DNA from: Glycomyces tenuis DSM 44171
GTDB taxonomy: Bacteria > Actinomycetota > Actinomycetes > Mycobacteriales > Micromonosporaceae
Length of the DNA: 64,000 nt
Assembly: GCF_000427885.1 (NCBI RefSeq)
Contig: NZ_ATYW01000002.1
Span: forward strand, 191,522 to 255,521
Direction: 5' to 3'
Shown: piece after piece, positions 10,437-19,297 of the stretch
How positions within the stretch are numbered: the first letter of the stretch is position 1
How the letters are laid out: each line of letters begins with the position of its first letter
Position numbers and translations under genes: made by a program
Notes under the pieces: model-generated
What the model was told of the DNA's origin: nothing
Databases searched by the model: none
Seen by the model: the letters and a program-made list of their open reading frames with translations, nothing else

Positions 10437-10922
10437 ATGGCAACACTGGAGCAGGAGGCTCCGAAGGCGCGCGCGGTGGCGCGGTACGTCCGCGTCGCTC
10501 CGCGCAAGGCGCGCCGCGTCGTCGACCTCGTGCGTGGCCTGCCCGTGGACGAGGCCCTGACGACCCTCGAGTTCGCGCCCTACAGCGCGGCCGAGGTCGT
10601 GTACAAGGTCGTCGCGTCGGCCTCGGCCAACGCGGAGAACAACCTGGGCCTGGACCCCGAGTCGCTCTTGATCTCCGAGATCAAGGTCGACGAGGGCCCG
10701 ACGATGCGCCGCTACCGCCCCCGGGCCCACGGCCGCGCCTATCGGATCAACAAGCGCACCAGCCACATCACCGTGGTGGTGGAGTCCGTTCAGGCCGCCC
10801 CGGTCGACGCGGGCTCGATCCGCCGGCCCAAGGCCGCCGCCCCCAAGGCGGAGCCGAAGGCCGACAAGCCGGCCGAGGCCGACGAGAAGTCCGAGTCCGC
10901 TGAAAAGGAGGAGACCGAGTAA
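10437..10922 (+). CDS. rplV: 50S ribosomal protein L22 with extended C-terminus
   Basis: L22 (161 residues) lines the nascent-peptide tunnel with its beta-hairpin. The family core runs from about residue 10 to 120 ([20 protein letters not shown], then [20 protein letters not shown]). About 40 further residues form a low-complexity Lys/Ala/Glu tail ([20 protein letters not shown]), absent from short bacterial L22 but common in actinobacteria. Its stop codon overlaps the rpsC start by one base. Confidence 0.97.
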   Translation: MATLEQEAPKARAVARYVRVAPRKARRVVDLVRGLPVDEALTTLEFAPYSAAEVVYKVVASASANAENNLGLDPESLLISEIKVDEGPTMRRYRPRAHGRAYRINKRTSHITVVVESVQAAPVDAGSIRRPKAAAPKAEPKADKPAEADEKSESAEKEETE

Positions 10923-11758
10923 TGGGTCAGAAGATCCACCCGCACGGGTACCGCCTCGGCATCAGCAGTGACTGGACGTCGCGCTGGTACGCCGACAAGG
11001 AATACGCCGACTACGTCGGCGAGGACGTGAAGATCCGCAAGCTCATGACCGAGGGTCTCGAGCGCGCCGGCATCAGCAAGGTCGACATCGAGCGCACCCG
11101 CGAGCGGGTCCGCGTCGACATCCACACCGCCCGCCCGGGCATCGTCATCGGCCGCAAGGGCGCCGAGGCGGACCGGCTGCGCGGACGCCTGGAGAAGCTG
11201 ACCGGCAAGCAGGTCCAGCTGAACATCATCGAGGTCAAGAACCCCGACGTCGATGCTCAGCTCGTCGCCCAGGGCGTGGCCGAGCAGCTCGCCAGCCGCG
11301 TCAACTTCCGCCGCGCCATGCGCAAGGCCATCCAGTCGGCCATGCGCAACCCGACGGTCAAGGGCATCAAGGTGCAGTGCGCCGGCCGCCTCGGCGGCGC
11401 CGAGATGAGCCGCTCCGAGCAGTACCGCGAGGGCCAGGTCCCGCTGCACACGCTCCGCGCGAACATCGACTACGGCCTGTTCGAGGCCCACACGACCTTC
11501 GGCCGCATCGGCGTGAAGGTGTGGATCTACAAGGGCGAGGCCACGCTCAAGGAGCAGGCCGAGCAGGTGCAGCGCCGACGCGACTCGGGCGGCGAGCGGG
11601 GCGGGCGTCCCGGTCGCGGCCGCGGTGGCCGCGGAAGCCGGGGCCGCACCGCGAACACGGGCACGCCGCAGGGCGCGCAGCCCGCGGGCGAGTCGGCCGC
11701 TCCGGCGACCGAGGTCGGCGCCGCCGGCTCCGCCGAGACGAAGAAGCAGGAGGGTTGA
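10922..11758 (+). CDS. rpsC: 30S ribosomal protein S3
   Basis: S3 (278 residues) forms part of the mRNA entry channel and helicase. It has the N-terminal [14 protein letters not shown], a KH domain with the GxxG-like [17 protein letters not shown], and the C-terminal domain with [14 protein letters not shown] helices. The last 60 residues are an RGG-rich, then Ala/Gly/Glu-rich disordered tail ([16 protein letters not shown]), longer than in E. coli S3. The start overlaps rplV by one base. Confidence 0.98.
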   Translation: MGQKIHPHGYRLGISSDWTSRWYADKEYADYVGEDVKIRKLMTEGLERAGISKVDIERTRERVRVDIHTARPGIVIGRKGAEADRLRGRLEKLTGKQVQLNIIEVKNPDVDAQLVAQGVAEQLASRVNFRRAMRKAIQSAMRNPTVKGIKVQCAGRLGGAEMSRSEQYREGQVPLHTLRANIDYGLFEAHTTFGRIGVKVWIYKGEATLKEQAEQVQRRRDSGGERGGRPGRGRGGRGSRGRTANTGTPQGAQPAGESAAPATEVGAAGSAETKKQEG

Positions 11759-11763
11759 GCGAC

Positions 11764-12189
11764 ATGCTCATGCCACGGAAACCGCCGCGCGGTTACCGCA
11801 AGCCCCACGCGCCCAAGCGCAAGGGCAAGGCGACTCGCGGCACTCGAGTGACGTTCGGCGAGTACGGCATCCAGGCGCTGGAGCACAGCTACGTGACCAA
11901 CCGCCAGATCGAGGCGGCCCGTATCGCGATGACCCGCCACATCAAGCGCGGCGGCAAGGTCTGGATCAACATCTTCCCGGACCGCGCCATCACGAAGAAG
12001 CCGGCCGAGACCCGTCAGGGCTCCGGCAAGGGCTCGCCCGAGTTCTGGGTGGCCAACGTCAAGCCCGGCCGGGTGATGTTCGAGCTGTCGTTCCCGACCG
12101 AGACCATCGCCCACGAGGCGCTGATGCGGGCGATCCACAAACTGCCCATGAAGTGCCGCATCGTGACGCGTGAAGGTGCAGGTGAGTAG
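11764..12189 (+). CDS. rplP: 50S ribosomal protein L16
   Basis: L16 (141 residues) sits close to the A site and the central protuberance. It starts [20 protein letters not shown] and contains [20 protein letters not shown] and [20 protein letters not shown], all family hallmarks. An upstream reading frame merges with rpsC antisense-type sequence and was not used. It is followed by rpmC after 2 nt. Confidence 0.98.
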   Translation: MLMPRKPPRGYRKPHAPKRKGKATRGTRVTFGEYGIQALEHSYVTNRQIEAARIAMTRHIKRGGKVWINIFPDRAITKKPAETRQGSGKGSPEFWVANVKPGRVMFELSFPTETIAHEALMRAIHKLPMKCRIVTREGAGE

Positions 12190-12191
12190 CG

Positions 12192-12425
12192 ATGGCGACT
12201 GGTATCGACGCCGGTGAGCTCCGCGAGCTCAGCGACAAGGAGCTCCAGGCGAAACTCCTGGACAAGAAGGAAGAGCTGTTCAACCTGCGAGTCCGGGGTG
12301 CCACCGGCCAGCTGGAGAACAACCACATGCTCGGCCTGGTCCGCAAGGAGATCGCGCGGATCTACACCGTCATGAACGAGCGCCGGTTGGGCCTCAGCGC
12401 CACGCCGGAGGAGGTTGAAGAATGA
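12192..12425 (+). CDS. rpmC: 50S ribosomal protein L29
   Basis: L29 (77 residues) is a small two-helix protein next to L23 at the tunnel exit. The sequence [20 protein letters not shown], then [17 protein letters not shown], is typical. The stop overlaps the rpsQ start (ATGA at 12422-12425). Confidence 0.96.
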   Translation: MATGIDAGELRELSDKELQAKLLDKKEELFNLRVRGATGQLENNHMLGLVRKEIARIYTVMNERRLGLSATPEEVEE

Positions 12426-12694
12426 GCGAGGAGACTGTCGACACTCGCGGCCGGCGCAAGGTGCTCGAGGGCGTCATCGTCGGCGACAAGATGGACAAGA
12501 CCGCCGTGGTCGAAGTCGAGGACCGCAAGAAGCACCCGCTGTACGGCAAGGTCCTGCGGTCCACCAAGAAGTACAAGGCCCACGACGAGAACAACCAGTG
12601 CGGCGTCGGCGACCGCGTCTCCATCATGGAGACCCGGCCGCTGTCGAAGACGAAGCGCTGGCGCGTCGTGGAGATCCTTGAGAAGGCCAAGTAG
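12422..12694 (+). CDS. rpsQ: 30S ribosomal protein S17
   Basis: S17 (90 residues) binds helix 11 of 16S rRNA early in assembly. It shows [40 protein letters not shown] and the C-terminal [16 protein letters not shown], the usual OB-fold features. The gene overlaps rpmC by 4 nt and precedes rplN by 12 nt. Confidence 0.97.
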   Translation: MSEETVDTRGRRKVLEGVIVGDKMDKTAVVEVEDRKKHPLYGKVLRSTKKYKAHDENNQCGVGDRVSIMETRPLSKTKRWRVVEILEKAK

Positions 12695-12706
12695 GGAGAT
12701 CGGGAC

Positions 12707-13072
12707 GTGATTCAGCAAGAGTCGCGGCTGAAGGTCGCCGACAACACCGGTGCGCGGGAGATCCTGTGCATCCGGGTGCTGGGCGGCTCGGGCCGACGCT
12801 ATGCCGGTATCGGCGACACGATCGTGGCCTCCGTCAAGGACGCCATCCCGGGCGCCGGTGTCAAGAAGGGCGATGTGGTCCAGGCCGTCATCGTGCGCAC
12901 CGTCAAGGAGCGCCGCCGCCCGGACGGCTCGTACATCAAGTTCGACGAGAACGCCGCCGTCCTCGTCAAGGACGGCGAACCGCGAGGGACCCGCATCTTC
13001 GGGCCGGTCGCCCGTGAACTGCGCGACAAGCAGTACATGAAGATCATCTCCCTCGCACCGGAGGTGTTGTAG
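12707..13072 (+). CDS. rplN: 50S ribosomal protein L14
   Basis: L14 (121 residues, GTG start) forms inter-subunit bridges and binds L19. The sequence [40 protein letters not shown] and the C-terminal IISLAPEVL are canonical. It is followed 2 nt later by rplX, at the junction between the S10 and spc parts of the cluster. Confidence 0.98.
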   Translation: MIQQESRLKVADNTGAREILCIRVLGGSGRRYAGIGDTIVASVKDAIPGAGVKKGDVVQAVIVRTVKERRRPDGSYIKFDENAAVLVKDGEPRGTRIFGPVARELRDKQYMKIISLAPEVL

Positions 13073-13074
13073 CG

Positions 13075-13389
13075 ATGAAGGTGAAGAAAGGCGACCGGGT
13101 CCGCGTCATCGCGGGCAAGGACAAGGGAGCCGAGGGCCTGGTGCTGGAGGCGTACCCGAGCCGCGAGCGCGTGCTCGTCGAGGGCGTCAACCGGATCACC
13201 AAGCACACCAAGGCCGGCCAGACGGCGCGCGGTTCGCGCACCGGCGGGATCGTCACCCAGGAGGCGTCCATCCACGTCTCCAACGTGATGGTGCTCGACG
13301 CCGACAACCAGCCCACCCGCGTGGGCTACCGCAAGGACGACGACGGCCGCAAGGTGCGGATCTCCAAGCGGACGGGTAAGGACCTGTGA
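13075..13389 (+). CDS. rplX: 50S ribosomal protein L24
   Basis: L24 (104 residues) initiates 50S assembly and has an N-terminal KOW domain ([20 protein letters not shown]). The segment [20 protein letters not shown] follows the family pattern. The TGA stop overlaps the rplE ATG by one base. Confidence 0.97.
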   Translation: MKVKKGDRVRVIAGKDKGAEGLVLEAYPSRERVLVEGVNRITKHTKAGQTARGSRTGGIVTQEASIHVSNVMVLDADNQPTRVGYRKDDDGRKVRISKRTGKDL

Positions 13390-13958
13390 TGACTGACGTT
13401 GCAGAGAAGATCGCTCCGCGCCTGAAGGAGACCTACAAGTCCGACATCAGGCCGAAGCTGACCGACGAGTTCAAGTACGTGAACCCGCACCAGGTGCCCG
13501 GTCTGACGAAGATCGTGGTGAACATGGGCGTGGGCGAGGCCGCTCGGGACTCCAAGCTCATCAACGGCGCGCTCGAGGACCTGGCGACGATCACCGGGCA
13601 GAAGCCCATCGTGCGTCGCGCCAAGAAGTCGATCGCGCAGTTCAAGCTGCGCGAGGGCCAGGCCATCGGCGCGAAGGTGACCCTTCGCGGCGACCGCATG
13701 TGGGAGTTCCTCGACCGGCTGCTGTCGATCGCGCTGCCCCGCATCCGCGACTTCCGCGGCCTGTCGGACCAGCAGTTCGACGGGAACGGCAACTACACGT
13801 TCGGCCTGACCGAGCAGGCGGTGTTCCCCGAGATCGACCAGGACAAGATCGACCGGGTGCGCGGCATGGACATCACGGTGGTGACCACCGCGAAGACCGA
13901 CGACGAAGGCCGGGCGCTGCTGCGGCACCTGGGCTTCCCGTTCAAGGAGAACGACTAA
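13389..13958 (+). CDS. rplE: 50S ribosomal protein L5
   Basis: L5 (189 residues) binds 5S rRNA and contacts the P-site tRNA. Visible motifs are [39 protein letters not shown] and the C-terminal [13 protein letters not shown]. Two start codons are adjacent: GTG at 13386 and ATG at 13389. The ATG, overlapping the rplX stop, is preferred. The stop overlaps the S14 start by one base. Confidence 0.97.
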   Translation: MTDVAEKIAPRLKETYKSDIRPKLTDEFKYVNPHQVPGLTKIVVNMGVGEAARDSKLINGALEDLATITGQKPIVRRAKKSIAQFKLREGQAIGAKVTLRGDRMWEFLDRLLSIALPRIRDFRGLSDQQFDGNGNYTFGLTEQAVFPEIDQDKIDRVRGMDITVVTTAKTDDEGRALLRHLGFPFKEND

Positions 13959-14143
13959 TGGCGAAGAAAGCCCTCATCGCGAAGGCCAAGCGCAAGCCGA
14001 AGTTCGCCGTGCGCGCCTACAGCCGCTGCCAGAAGTGCGGCCGCCCGAAGGCCGTCTACCGCAAGTTCGGCCTGTGCCGCGTCTGCGTGCGCGACATGGC
14101 CCACGCGGGCGAACTCCCGGGCGTCCACAAGGCCTCCTGGTAA
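13958..14143 (+). CDS. rpsZ: 30S ribosomal protein S14, zinc-binding type Z
   Basis: This is the short form of S14 (61 residues). It has four cysteines in two CxxC pairs (CQKCGRP and LCRVC), the zinc-ribbon of the type Z (C+) S14. The start overlaps the rplE stop. Actinobacteria usually carry a zinc-independent paralog elsewhere that is expressed under zinc limitation; it is not in this window. A 69-nt spacer follows before rpsH. Confidence 0.96.
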   Translation: MAKKALIAKAKRKPKFAVRAYSRCQKCGRPKAVYRKFGLCRVCVRDMAHAGELPGVHKASW

Positions 14144-14212
14144 GGAACTCAGATCGCTACAGGCCCCCGGCCCACCGCGGGGGAACCGGAGTGAGAAAGG
14201 TAAACACAGCCA

Positions 14213-14620
14213 ATGACAATGACCGACCCGATCGCAGACATGCTGACGCGTCTGCGGAACGCCAACCAGGCTTACCACGACACCACGTCGATGCCGCACT
14301 CCAAGATGAAGGCCTCCATCGCCGAGGTCCTCAAGCAGGAGGGCTACATCGCCGACTGGCGCGTCGAGGAGCCCGAGGAGGGCAAAGTCGGCAAGAAGCT
14401 TGTCGTCGACCTGAAGTTCGGCGAGCACCGCGAGCGGTCCCTGGCGGGCCTGCGCCGCGTCTCGAAGCCGGGCCTGCGGGTCTACGCCAAGTCCACGGAG
14501 CTGCCGCGCGTGCTCGGCGGCCTGGGTGTGGCCATCGTGTCCACCTCCCAGGGCCTGCTGACCGACCGCCAGGCTCGCAAGCGCGGCGTGGGCGGCGAAG
14601 TCATCGCCTACATCTGGTAG
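14213..14620 (+). CDS. rpsH: 30S ribosomal protein S8
   Basis: S8 (135 residues) is a primary 16S rRNA-binding protein and, in many bacteria, the translational regulator of the spc operon. The motifs [20 protein letters not shown] and [20 protein letters not shown] are intact. ATGs at 14213 and 14219 are both possible; the first agrees with the MTMTDPIAD start of relatives. The 69-nt upstream spacer has a C/G-rich imperfect hairpin. Confidence 0.97.
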   Translation: MTMTDPIADMLTRLRNANQAYHDTTSMPHSKMKASIAEVLKQEGYIADWRVEEPEEGKVGKKLVVDLKFGEHRERSLAGLRRVSKPGLRVYAKSTELPRVLGGLGVAIVSTSQGLLTDRQARKRGVGGEVIAYIW

Positions 14621-14638
14621 TCAAGGAGGGTATGAAGC

Positions 14639-15178
14639 ATGTCCCGCATTGGGAAGCAGCCGATCCAGGTGCCCTCCGGCGTCGACGTGAAGATCGACGG
14701 CGCGACGGTCACCGTGAAGGGCCCCAAGGGCCAGCTCGTCCGCGAGCTGCCCGAGCCCATCGGCATCGAGAAGAACGAGGACGGTTCGCTCCAGGTGACC
14801 CGCCCCAACGACGAGCGCAAGTCGCGGGCCCTGCACGGCCTGGCGCGCAGCCTCGTCAACAACATGGTCGTCGGCGTCTCCGAGGGGTACACGAAGTCCC
14901 TGGAGATCAACGGCACCGGTTACCGCGCGCAGGCCAAGGGCAAGGGTGTGGAGATGAGCCTCGGCTTCTCCCACACCATCCAGGTCGACGCGCCGGAGGG
15001 CATCTCGTTCAAGGTCGAGAAGCCGACCCTGCTGCACGTCGAGGGCATCGACAAGCAGCTGGTCGGCCAGGTCGCCTCGAACATCCGCCGACTGCGTCCG
15101 CCGGAACCCTACAAGGGCAAGGGCGTGAAGTACGTCGACGAGCGCATCCGCCGCAAGGCCGGGAAGGCAGGTAAGTAA
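14639..15178 (+). CDS. rplF: 50S ribosomal protein L6
   Basis: L6 (179 residues) is an rRNA-binding protein near the factor-binding site. It begins [20 protein letters not shown] and has the second domain signature [21 protein letters not shown] Shine-Dalgarno AAGGAGG precedes the ATG. The stop overlaps the rplR start by one base. Confidence 0.98.
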   Translation: MSRIGKQPIQVPSGVDVKIDGATVTVKGPKGQLVRELPEPIGIEKNEDGSLQVTRPNDERKSRALHGLARSLVNNMVVGVSEGYTKSLEINGTGYRAQAKGKGVEMSLGFSHTIQVDAPEGISFKVEKPTLLHVEGIDKQLVGQVASNIRRLRPPEPYKGKGVKYVDERIRRKAGKAGK

Positions 15179-15573
15179 TGGCGAGCAAACTCGAGCGCCG
15201 TCGCCCGTCTGGGTCCGTCTCCCAGCGCCGGCGGATCGCGAAGAACCGGCGCCACTTCCGTGGCCGCAAGAAGATCACCGGCACGGCCGAGCAGCCGCGC
15301 CTGGCGGTGTTCCGCTCCTCGAAGCACATCGTGGCCCAGGTCATCGACGACACGAAGGGCCACACGCTGGCCGCCGCGTCGACGGTCGAGCCCGGCCTGC
15401 GCGCCTTCGAGGGTGACAAGACCGCGAAGGCCAAGGAGGTCGGCAAACTCGTCGCCGAGCGCGCGAAGGAGGCCGGCGTCGAGGCGGTCGTCTTCGACCG
15501 CGGCGGTCTGAAGTACCACGGCCGCATCGCGGCCCTGGCCGACGCCGCCCGCGACGGCGGACTGAAGTTCTAG
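15178..15573 (+). CDS. rplR: 50S ribosomal protein L18
   Basis: L18 (131 residues) delivers 5S rRNA to the 50S subunit. Motifs [16 protein letters not shown] strand ([19 protein letters not shown]) and [20 protein letters not shown] are canonical. In most bacteria rpsE follows directly. Here rplR is followed 20 nt later by a strong terminator, and rpsE lies 12 kb further on. Confidence 0.98.
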   Translation: MASKLERRRPSGSVSQRRRIAKNRRHFRGRKKITGTAEQPRLAVFRSSKHIVAQVIDDTKGHTLAAASTVEPGLRAFEGDKTAKAKEVGKLVAERAKEAGVEAVVFDRGGLKYHGRIAALADAARDGGLKF

Positions 15574-15593
15574 CACCGTAGAACGGCTTGAAG

Positions 15594-15626
15594 GCCGGGG
15601 AGGAGCGCAGCTCCTCCCCGGCTTTT
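15594..15626 (+). terminator. Intrinsic terminator after rplR
   Basis: A 13-bp perfect stem (15594-15606 with 15610-15622) is followed by TTTT. It ends the first half of the spc operon. An arm-identical copy lies at 16372-16404. Confidence 0.93.
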
Positions 15627-15666
15627 CGCGTGTCCGCGAACGGTGCGCTCGACACGCCGATCGAAC

Positions 15667-15672
15667 TAGAAT
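15667..15672 (+). promoter_or_regulatory. -10 box of the AbrB-PIN operon
   Basis: TAGAAT lies 52 nt before the antitoxin ATG. No good -35 is seen. A TACGTA palindrome (15693-15698) between it and the gene may take part in autoregulation. Confidence 0.4.
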
Positions 15673-15718
15673 GTAGGAGGGGGCACGCAGTGCTACGTAT
15701 CCTGAGGAGGTGACAAAC

Positions 15719-15958
15719 ATGGGAATGCTGATGAACGGCAAGGGGCAGGTCACCGTGCCTGCGGACATCCGAGCCCACCAAGGGTGGCAGCCAGGAGACG
15801 AATTCGAGTTCGTCGAGGAGGACGACCAGGTCATCCTCAAGCCGGTTCCGCGCACCGAGACTCGGGGGGAGCAGTTCGTGAGGCGTATCGCCGGGAAGGG
15901 CACGGCGAACATGGACAAGACCACCGACGAGCTCATGGAGATGCTCCGTGGGGACTGA
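15719..15958 (+). CDS. AbrB/MazE-type antitoxin of a PIN module
   Basis: The protein has 79 residues. It opens with an AbrB swapped-hairpin domain (GMLMNGKGQVTVPADIRAHQ, then GWQPGDEFEF). The second half is a helical tail ending TTDELMEMLRGD that should bind the toxin. GAGGAGG (15704-15710) lies 8 nt before ATG 15719, so this start is preferred over GTG 15710. The gene overlaps the PIN toxin by 11 nt. The module sits between two arm-identical terminators, immediately after rplR. Confidence 0.8.
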   Translation: MGMLMNGKGQVTVPADIRAHQGWQPGDEFEFVEEDDQVILKPVPRTETRGEQFVRRIAGKGTANMDKTTDELMEMLRGD

Positions 15959-16367
15959 CCCCGTCTGGACGCTGGTCGACAGCAACATATGGATAGACGT
16001 GTTCGGGCACCCCAGCGCCTGGAGGGACTGGTCACTGCGGGCTTTGGCGAAGGCCTTCGATGAAGGCCCGCTGTGCACGAACCAACTCATCTATGCGGAG
16101 GTCTCGATCCGGTTCGACCGGATCGAGGATCTCGAGCACCTGATGGCACCACACGAGGTCGTGCGGGAGGAACTGCCCTACGAGGCCGCCTTCCTCGCCG
16201 GTAAGGCCTTCAATCAGTACAAGCGCCGTGGCGGCATGAAACGGTCGCCGATTCCGGACTTCTACATCGGTGGCCACGCCGCAGTGCGCGGCTATCGGCT
16301 TCTCACTCGTGATACCACGAGGTTCACGACCTATTTCCCCAAGCTGGACATCATCGGTCCCGAGTGA
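15948..16367 (+). CDS. PIN-domain toxin (VapC-like)
   Basis: The protein has 139 residues from GTG 15948. PIN-domain acidic residues are visible: Asp11 (LVDSNIWID), Glu51 (IYAEVS), Asp104 (PIPDFYIGGHA) and Asp122 (LTRDTTRF). These would coordinate Mg2+ or Mn2+ for RNA cleavage. It is translationally coupled to the upstream AbrB-type antitoxin. Family members usually cut tRNA or rRNA, but the target cannot be predicted. It ends 5 nt before the second terminator copy. Confidence 0.85.
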   Translation: MGTDPVWTLVDSNIWIDVFGHPSAWRDWSLRALAKAFDEGPLCTNQLIYAEVSIRFDRIEDLEHLMAPHEVVREELPYEAAFLAGKAFNQYKRRGGMKRSPIPDFYIGGHAAVRGYRLLTRDTTRFTTYFPKLDIIGPE

Positions 16368-16371
16368 CCGA

Positions 16372-16404
16372 GCCGGGGAGGAGCCGCGCTCCTCCCCGGC
16401 TTTT
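16372..16404 (+). terminator. Terminator after PIN toxin, duplicate of the rplR terminator
   Basis: The stem arms (16372-16384 with 16388-16400) and TTTT tail are identical to the terminator at 15594-15626. Only the 3-nt loop differs (CGC versus GCA). Confidence 0.92.
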
Positions 16405-16482
16405 CCGTTCCTGGTGGATCCATGGTGCGGAACACGCCGTGGCGGCCTTGAACGGGCGGGTTGGCTGGGGGAGACTGTCCCG

Positions 16483-18300
16483 ATGCGATCCCCGAAGTTG
16501 AGCCGCAAAGCGGTGCTGGCCTCCGGTTTGGCCGCCTCGCTCGCCGCCGCCGGCTGCTCCGGGTCCGAGGACGGACCCGACGAGGGCGCCGACTCGGGCA
16601 CCGGGCAGGATGGGGCCATCGACGATGCGCAGGCGTACGTGAGCGGGCAGCTGGCGTCCATGACCCTCGAGGAGAAGGTCGGCCAGCTGTTCATGGTGTA
16701 CGTCCACGGCGCGAGCGCCGACACCGACGACCCCGACGCCGTCGCGAGCAATCGAGAGCGCCTCGGGGTCGACAACGCCGCCGAGCTCATCGCCGCCTTC
16801 CGGCCGGGCGGGATCATCTACTTCCACTGGGCGGGCAACGTCGAGGACCCGGCCCAGACCGCGGCCCTGTCCAACGGGCTCCAGGAGGCCGCCACCGCCG
16901 ACGGCGGCGTGCCGCTGCTCGTGGCCGTCGACCAGGAGTACGGCGTCGTCGCCCGCATCGGCGAGCCGGCCACGCAGTTCCCCGGCGCGATGCCGCTGGG
17001 TGCCGTGGGGGAGGCCGAGACCGCGAAGCGGGCCGCCGAGCTCGCCGGCGCCGAACTGCGCGCCATGGGCCTGAACCAGAACTTCGCCCCCGACGCCGAC
17101 GTCAACGTCGACCCGGCCAACCCGGTCATCGGGGTGCGGTCGTTCTCCTCCGATCCGAAGCTCACCGCCGAGCTGACGGCCGCCCAGATCACCGGCTACC
17201 AGGCCGGCGGGGTCGCCGCCTCGGCGAAGCACTTCCCCGGCCACGGCGACACCGATGTGGACAGCCACGTGGGCCTGCCGGTGATCACCCACTCCGCCGA
17301 GGAGTGGGCCGAGATCGACGCCCCGCCGTTCGAGGCCGCGATCGAGGCCGGCGTCGACATGGTCATGTCGGCGCACCTCCAGTTCCCCGCGCTCGACGAC
17401 TCGCTGCGCCCCGCGACGCTGTCGGAGCCGATCCTGACCGGCCTCCTGCGGGACCGGCTCGGCTTCGAAGGCGTGATCGTCACCGACTCGCTGGAGATGG
17501 AGGGCGTGCGCACCGAGTTCGGCGACGAGAAGGTGCCGGTCATGGCGCTCCAGGCCGGAATCGACCTGCTGCTCATGCCGCCGGACTTCCGCCTGGCGCG
17601 GGACGCGGTGCTCGAGGCCGTGGCCTCGGGGGAGCTGACCGAGGAGCGCATCGACGCCTCGGTCGAGCGGCTGCTGCTGCTCAAGCACCGCCGCGGCATC
17701 GTGGCGGAGCCGTTCACCGACGCGGAGGCCGTGTCGGACGTGGTCGGCACGGACGAGCACCACGCGGCGGCCGACGAGATCGCCGAACGGGCCCTGACGC
17801 TGCTGCAGAACGACGGCGTCCTCCCGCTCGGCTCCGACGGCCCTTCGGTGCTGGTCACCGGCTGGGGCGAGAACACGACCGCCGTGATCGCCGAGGAGCT
17901 CGAGCGCCTCGGGGCGCGGGCCGAGGCGGTGGTGACCGGCGAGGAGCCGGACGCCGCCGCGATCGCCTCGGCGGTGGACGGGGCCGCGGGCAAGGACCTG
18001 GTCGTGGTCTCGACGTTCGCGGTCGCCTCGGGCTCGCCGCAGATCGAGCTCGTCGAGTCCCTCCTGGACTCGGGAGTCCCAGTGGTCGCGGCGGCGGTCG
18101 GGACCCCCTACGACATCTCCCACATCACCGGCGTCAACGCGTACCTGGCGAGCTACTCCTACACCGATGGTTCACTGCGGTCCCTCGCCGCCGCGATCCT
18201 CGGCGAGACCACTCCGCAGGGCAGGCTTCCGGTGGACGTTCCCGCAGCTGACAACCCCGATACGGTGCTGTTCGAGATCGGGTCCGGATTGGACTGGTAG
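16483..18300 (+). CDS. Lipoprotein beta-N-acetylglucosaminidase, GH3 (NagZ-like)
   Basis: The protein has 605 residues and should remove GlcNAc from peptidoglycan fragments outside the membrane. A signal peptide with lipobox AAGC (Cys25) makes it a lipoprotein. The GH3 catalytic domain carries KHFPGHGDTDVDSH, with Asp260/His262 as the acid-base dyad typical of NagZ-type enzymes, and the nucleophile Asp335 in VIVTDSLEMEGV. A second alpha/beta domain (about 420-600) follows, as in the two-domain Bacillus NagZ. It is the first enzyme of the scavenging locus. I see no RpiR-type dyad before it, so it may be constitutive. Confidence 0.88.
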   Translation: MRSPKLSRKAVLASGLAASLAAAGCSGSEDGPDEGADSGTGQDGAIDDAQAYVSGQLASMTLEEKVGQLFMVYVHGASADTDDPDAVASNRERLGVDNAAELIAAFRPGGIIYFHWAGNVEDPAQTAALSNGLQEAATADGGVPLLVAVDQEYGVVARIGEPATQFPGAMPLGAVGEAETAKRAAELAGAELRAMGLNQNFAPDADVNVDPANPVIGVRSFSSDPKLTAELTAAQITGYQAGGVAASAKHFPGHGDTDVDSHVGLPVITHSAEEWAEIDAPPFEAAIEAGVDMVMSAHLQFPALDDSLRPATLSEPILTGLLRDRLGFEGVIVTDSLEMEGVRTEFGDEKVPVMALQAGIDLLLMPPDFRLARDAVLEAVASGELTEERIDASVERLLLLKHRRGIVAEPFTDAEAVSDVVGTDEHHAAADEIAERALTLLQNDGVLPLGSDGPSVLVTGWGENTTAVIAEELERLGARAEAVVTGEEPDAAAIASAVDGAAGKDLVVVSTFAVASGSPQIELVESLLDSGVPVVAAAVGTPYDISHITGVNAYLASYSYTDGSLRSLAAAILGETTPQGRLPVDVPAADNPDTVLFEIGSGLDW

Positions 18301-18363
18301 GCCCGCTTCGCTCGGACGATCCTGGTATTCACCGGGAAGTAGCAGAAAATTACTTTCATGAGC

Positions 18364-18393
18364 TTGACTCTTTGTGGAGTTTCTCTCCATACT
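18364..18393 (+). promoter_or_regulatory. Promoter with RpiR-type operator before the GH25 gene
   Basis: TTGACT (18364-18369) and CATACT (18388-18393) are 18 bp apart. The dyad TGGAGTTTCTCTCCA (18375-18389) fills the spacer and touches the -10, an ideal place for repression. It matches the murQ dyad TGAAATTTCTCTTCA with changes that keep the outer arms symmetric. Confidence 0.65.
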
Positions 18394-18460
18394 GGGGTCC
18401 AAGTGTGATACCTCGCACTTCCCCCGATAGGTAGATCTCCTGACAAGCAGGGAGTCTCGT

Positions 18461-19237
18461 GTGAACGACTTCTCAAGTGACGAAACCAGACCAAGACGCC
18501 GAGGCGTCCGGGCCCTCATCGGCCTCGTCGCCTCGGCGGTGCTCACCGCCGCCATGCTGGCCGTGGCGAGCCCGGCCTCGGCCCAGTCCAACCCGATCGG
18601 TATCGACGTCTCGCACTACCAGGGCTCGATCAACTGGACCTCGGTCAAGAACGCCGGGATCGACTTCGCCTACATCAAGGCCACCGAGGGCACCACGTAC
18701 CTCGACCCCCGGTTCGACACCAACTACCCGGCCGCCTACCACGCCGGGGTCATCCGCGGCGCCTACCACTTCGCGCGGCCCTCGTCCTCGTCCGGCGCGG
18801 CGCAGGCGAACTTCTTCGCCTCGAACGGCGGCGCCTGGTCGGCCGACAACCTGACCCTGCCCGGCGCCCTCGACCTCGAGGCCCCGCCCTCGGGCGCGAG
18901 GTGCTACGGCCTCTCCACCACCCAGATGCGCAACTGGATCACCGACTTCTACAACACGTACAAGTCGAGGACCGGCCGCGACATGGTCATCTACACCACC
19001 GCCTCGTGGTGGAACAGCTGCACCGGCTCGTGGACCGGCATGGCCTCCAAGAGCCCGCTGTGGGTGGCGCACTGGGGCGTCTCGAGCCCGTCCCTCCCCG
19101 CGGGCTGGAACAACACCACCTGGACGTTCTGGCAGTACACCTCGACCGGATCGGTCTCGGGCATCGCCGGCAACGTCGACCGCAACAACTTCAACGGCTC
19201 GCAGGCGCGCCTGCTGGCCCTCGCGAACAACACGTAG
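18461..19237 (+). CDS. Secreted GH25 muramidase (lysozyme)
   Basis: The protein has 258 residues from GTG 18461. A twin-charged N-terminus and a hydrophobic helix ending ASPASAQ form a Sec signal peptide of about 42 residues. The rest is a GH25 fold: GIDVSHYQGSINW, then FAYIKATEGTTY, RGAYHFARP, the catalytic ALDLEAPPSG strand and WTFWQYTSTG. GH25 enzymes cleave MurNAc-GlcNAc bonds. No cell-wall-binding repeats are attached. The promoter carries the shared dyad, so the gene is probably part of the RpiR regulon. Confidence 0.92.
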   Translation: MNDFSSDETRPRRRGVRALIGLVASAVLTAAMLAVASPASAQSNPIGIDVSHYQGSINWTSVKNAGIDFAYIKATEGTTYLDPRFDTNYPAAYHAGVIRGAYHFARPSSSSGAAQANFFASNGGAWSADNLTLPGALDLEAPPSGARCYGLSTTQMRNWITDFYNTYKSRTGRDMVIYTTASWWNSCTGSWTGMASKSPLWVAHWGVSSPSLPAGWNNTTWTFWQYTSTGSVSGIAGNVDRNNFNGSQARLLALANNT

Positions 19238-19244
19238 TTCCCCC

Positions 19245-19279
19245 GGCCCGGAGGCCAGAAGACCTCTGGCCTCCGGGCC
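19245..19279 (+). terminator. Terminator after GH25 gene
   Basis: A 15-bp stem (19245-19259 with 19265-19279) with a 5-nt loop lies 8 nt after the stop codon. No T-run follows. Confidence 0.75.
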
Positions 19280-19297
19280 CTTCGTCTGGAGGCAGGC

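Noticed and set aside
8856..10766. 636-codon frame antisense to rplB-rplV
   Set aside because: It lies over four conserved ribosomal genes and shows no recognisable protein.
16270..16482. Longer start for the GH3 gene
   Set aside because: It would remove the signal peptide and lipobox from the N-terminus and overlap the PIN terminator.
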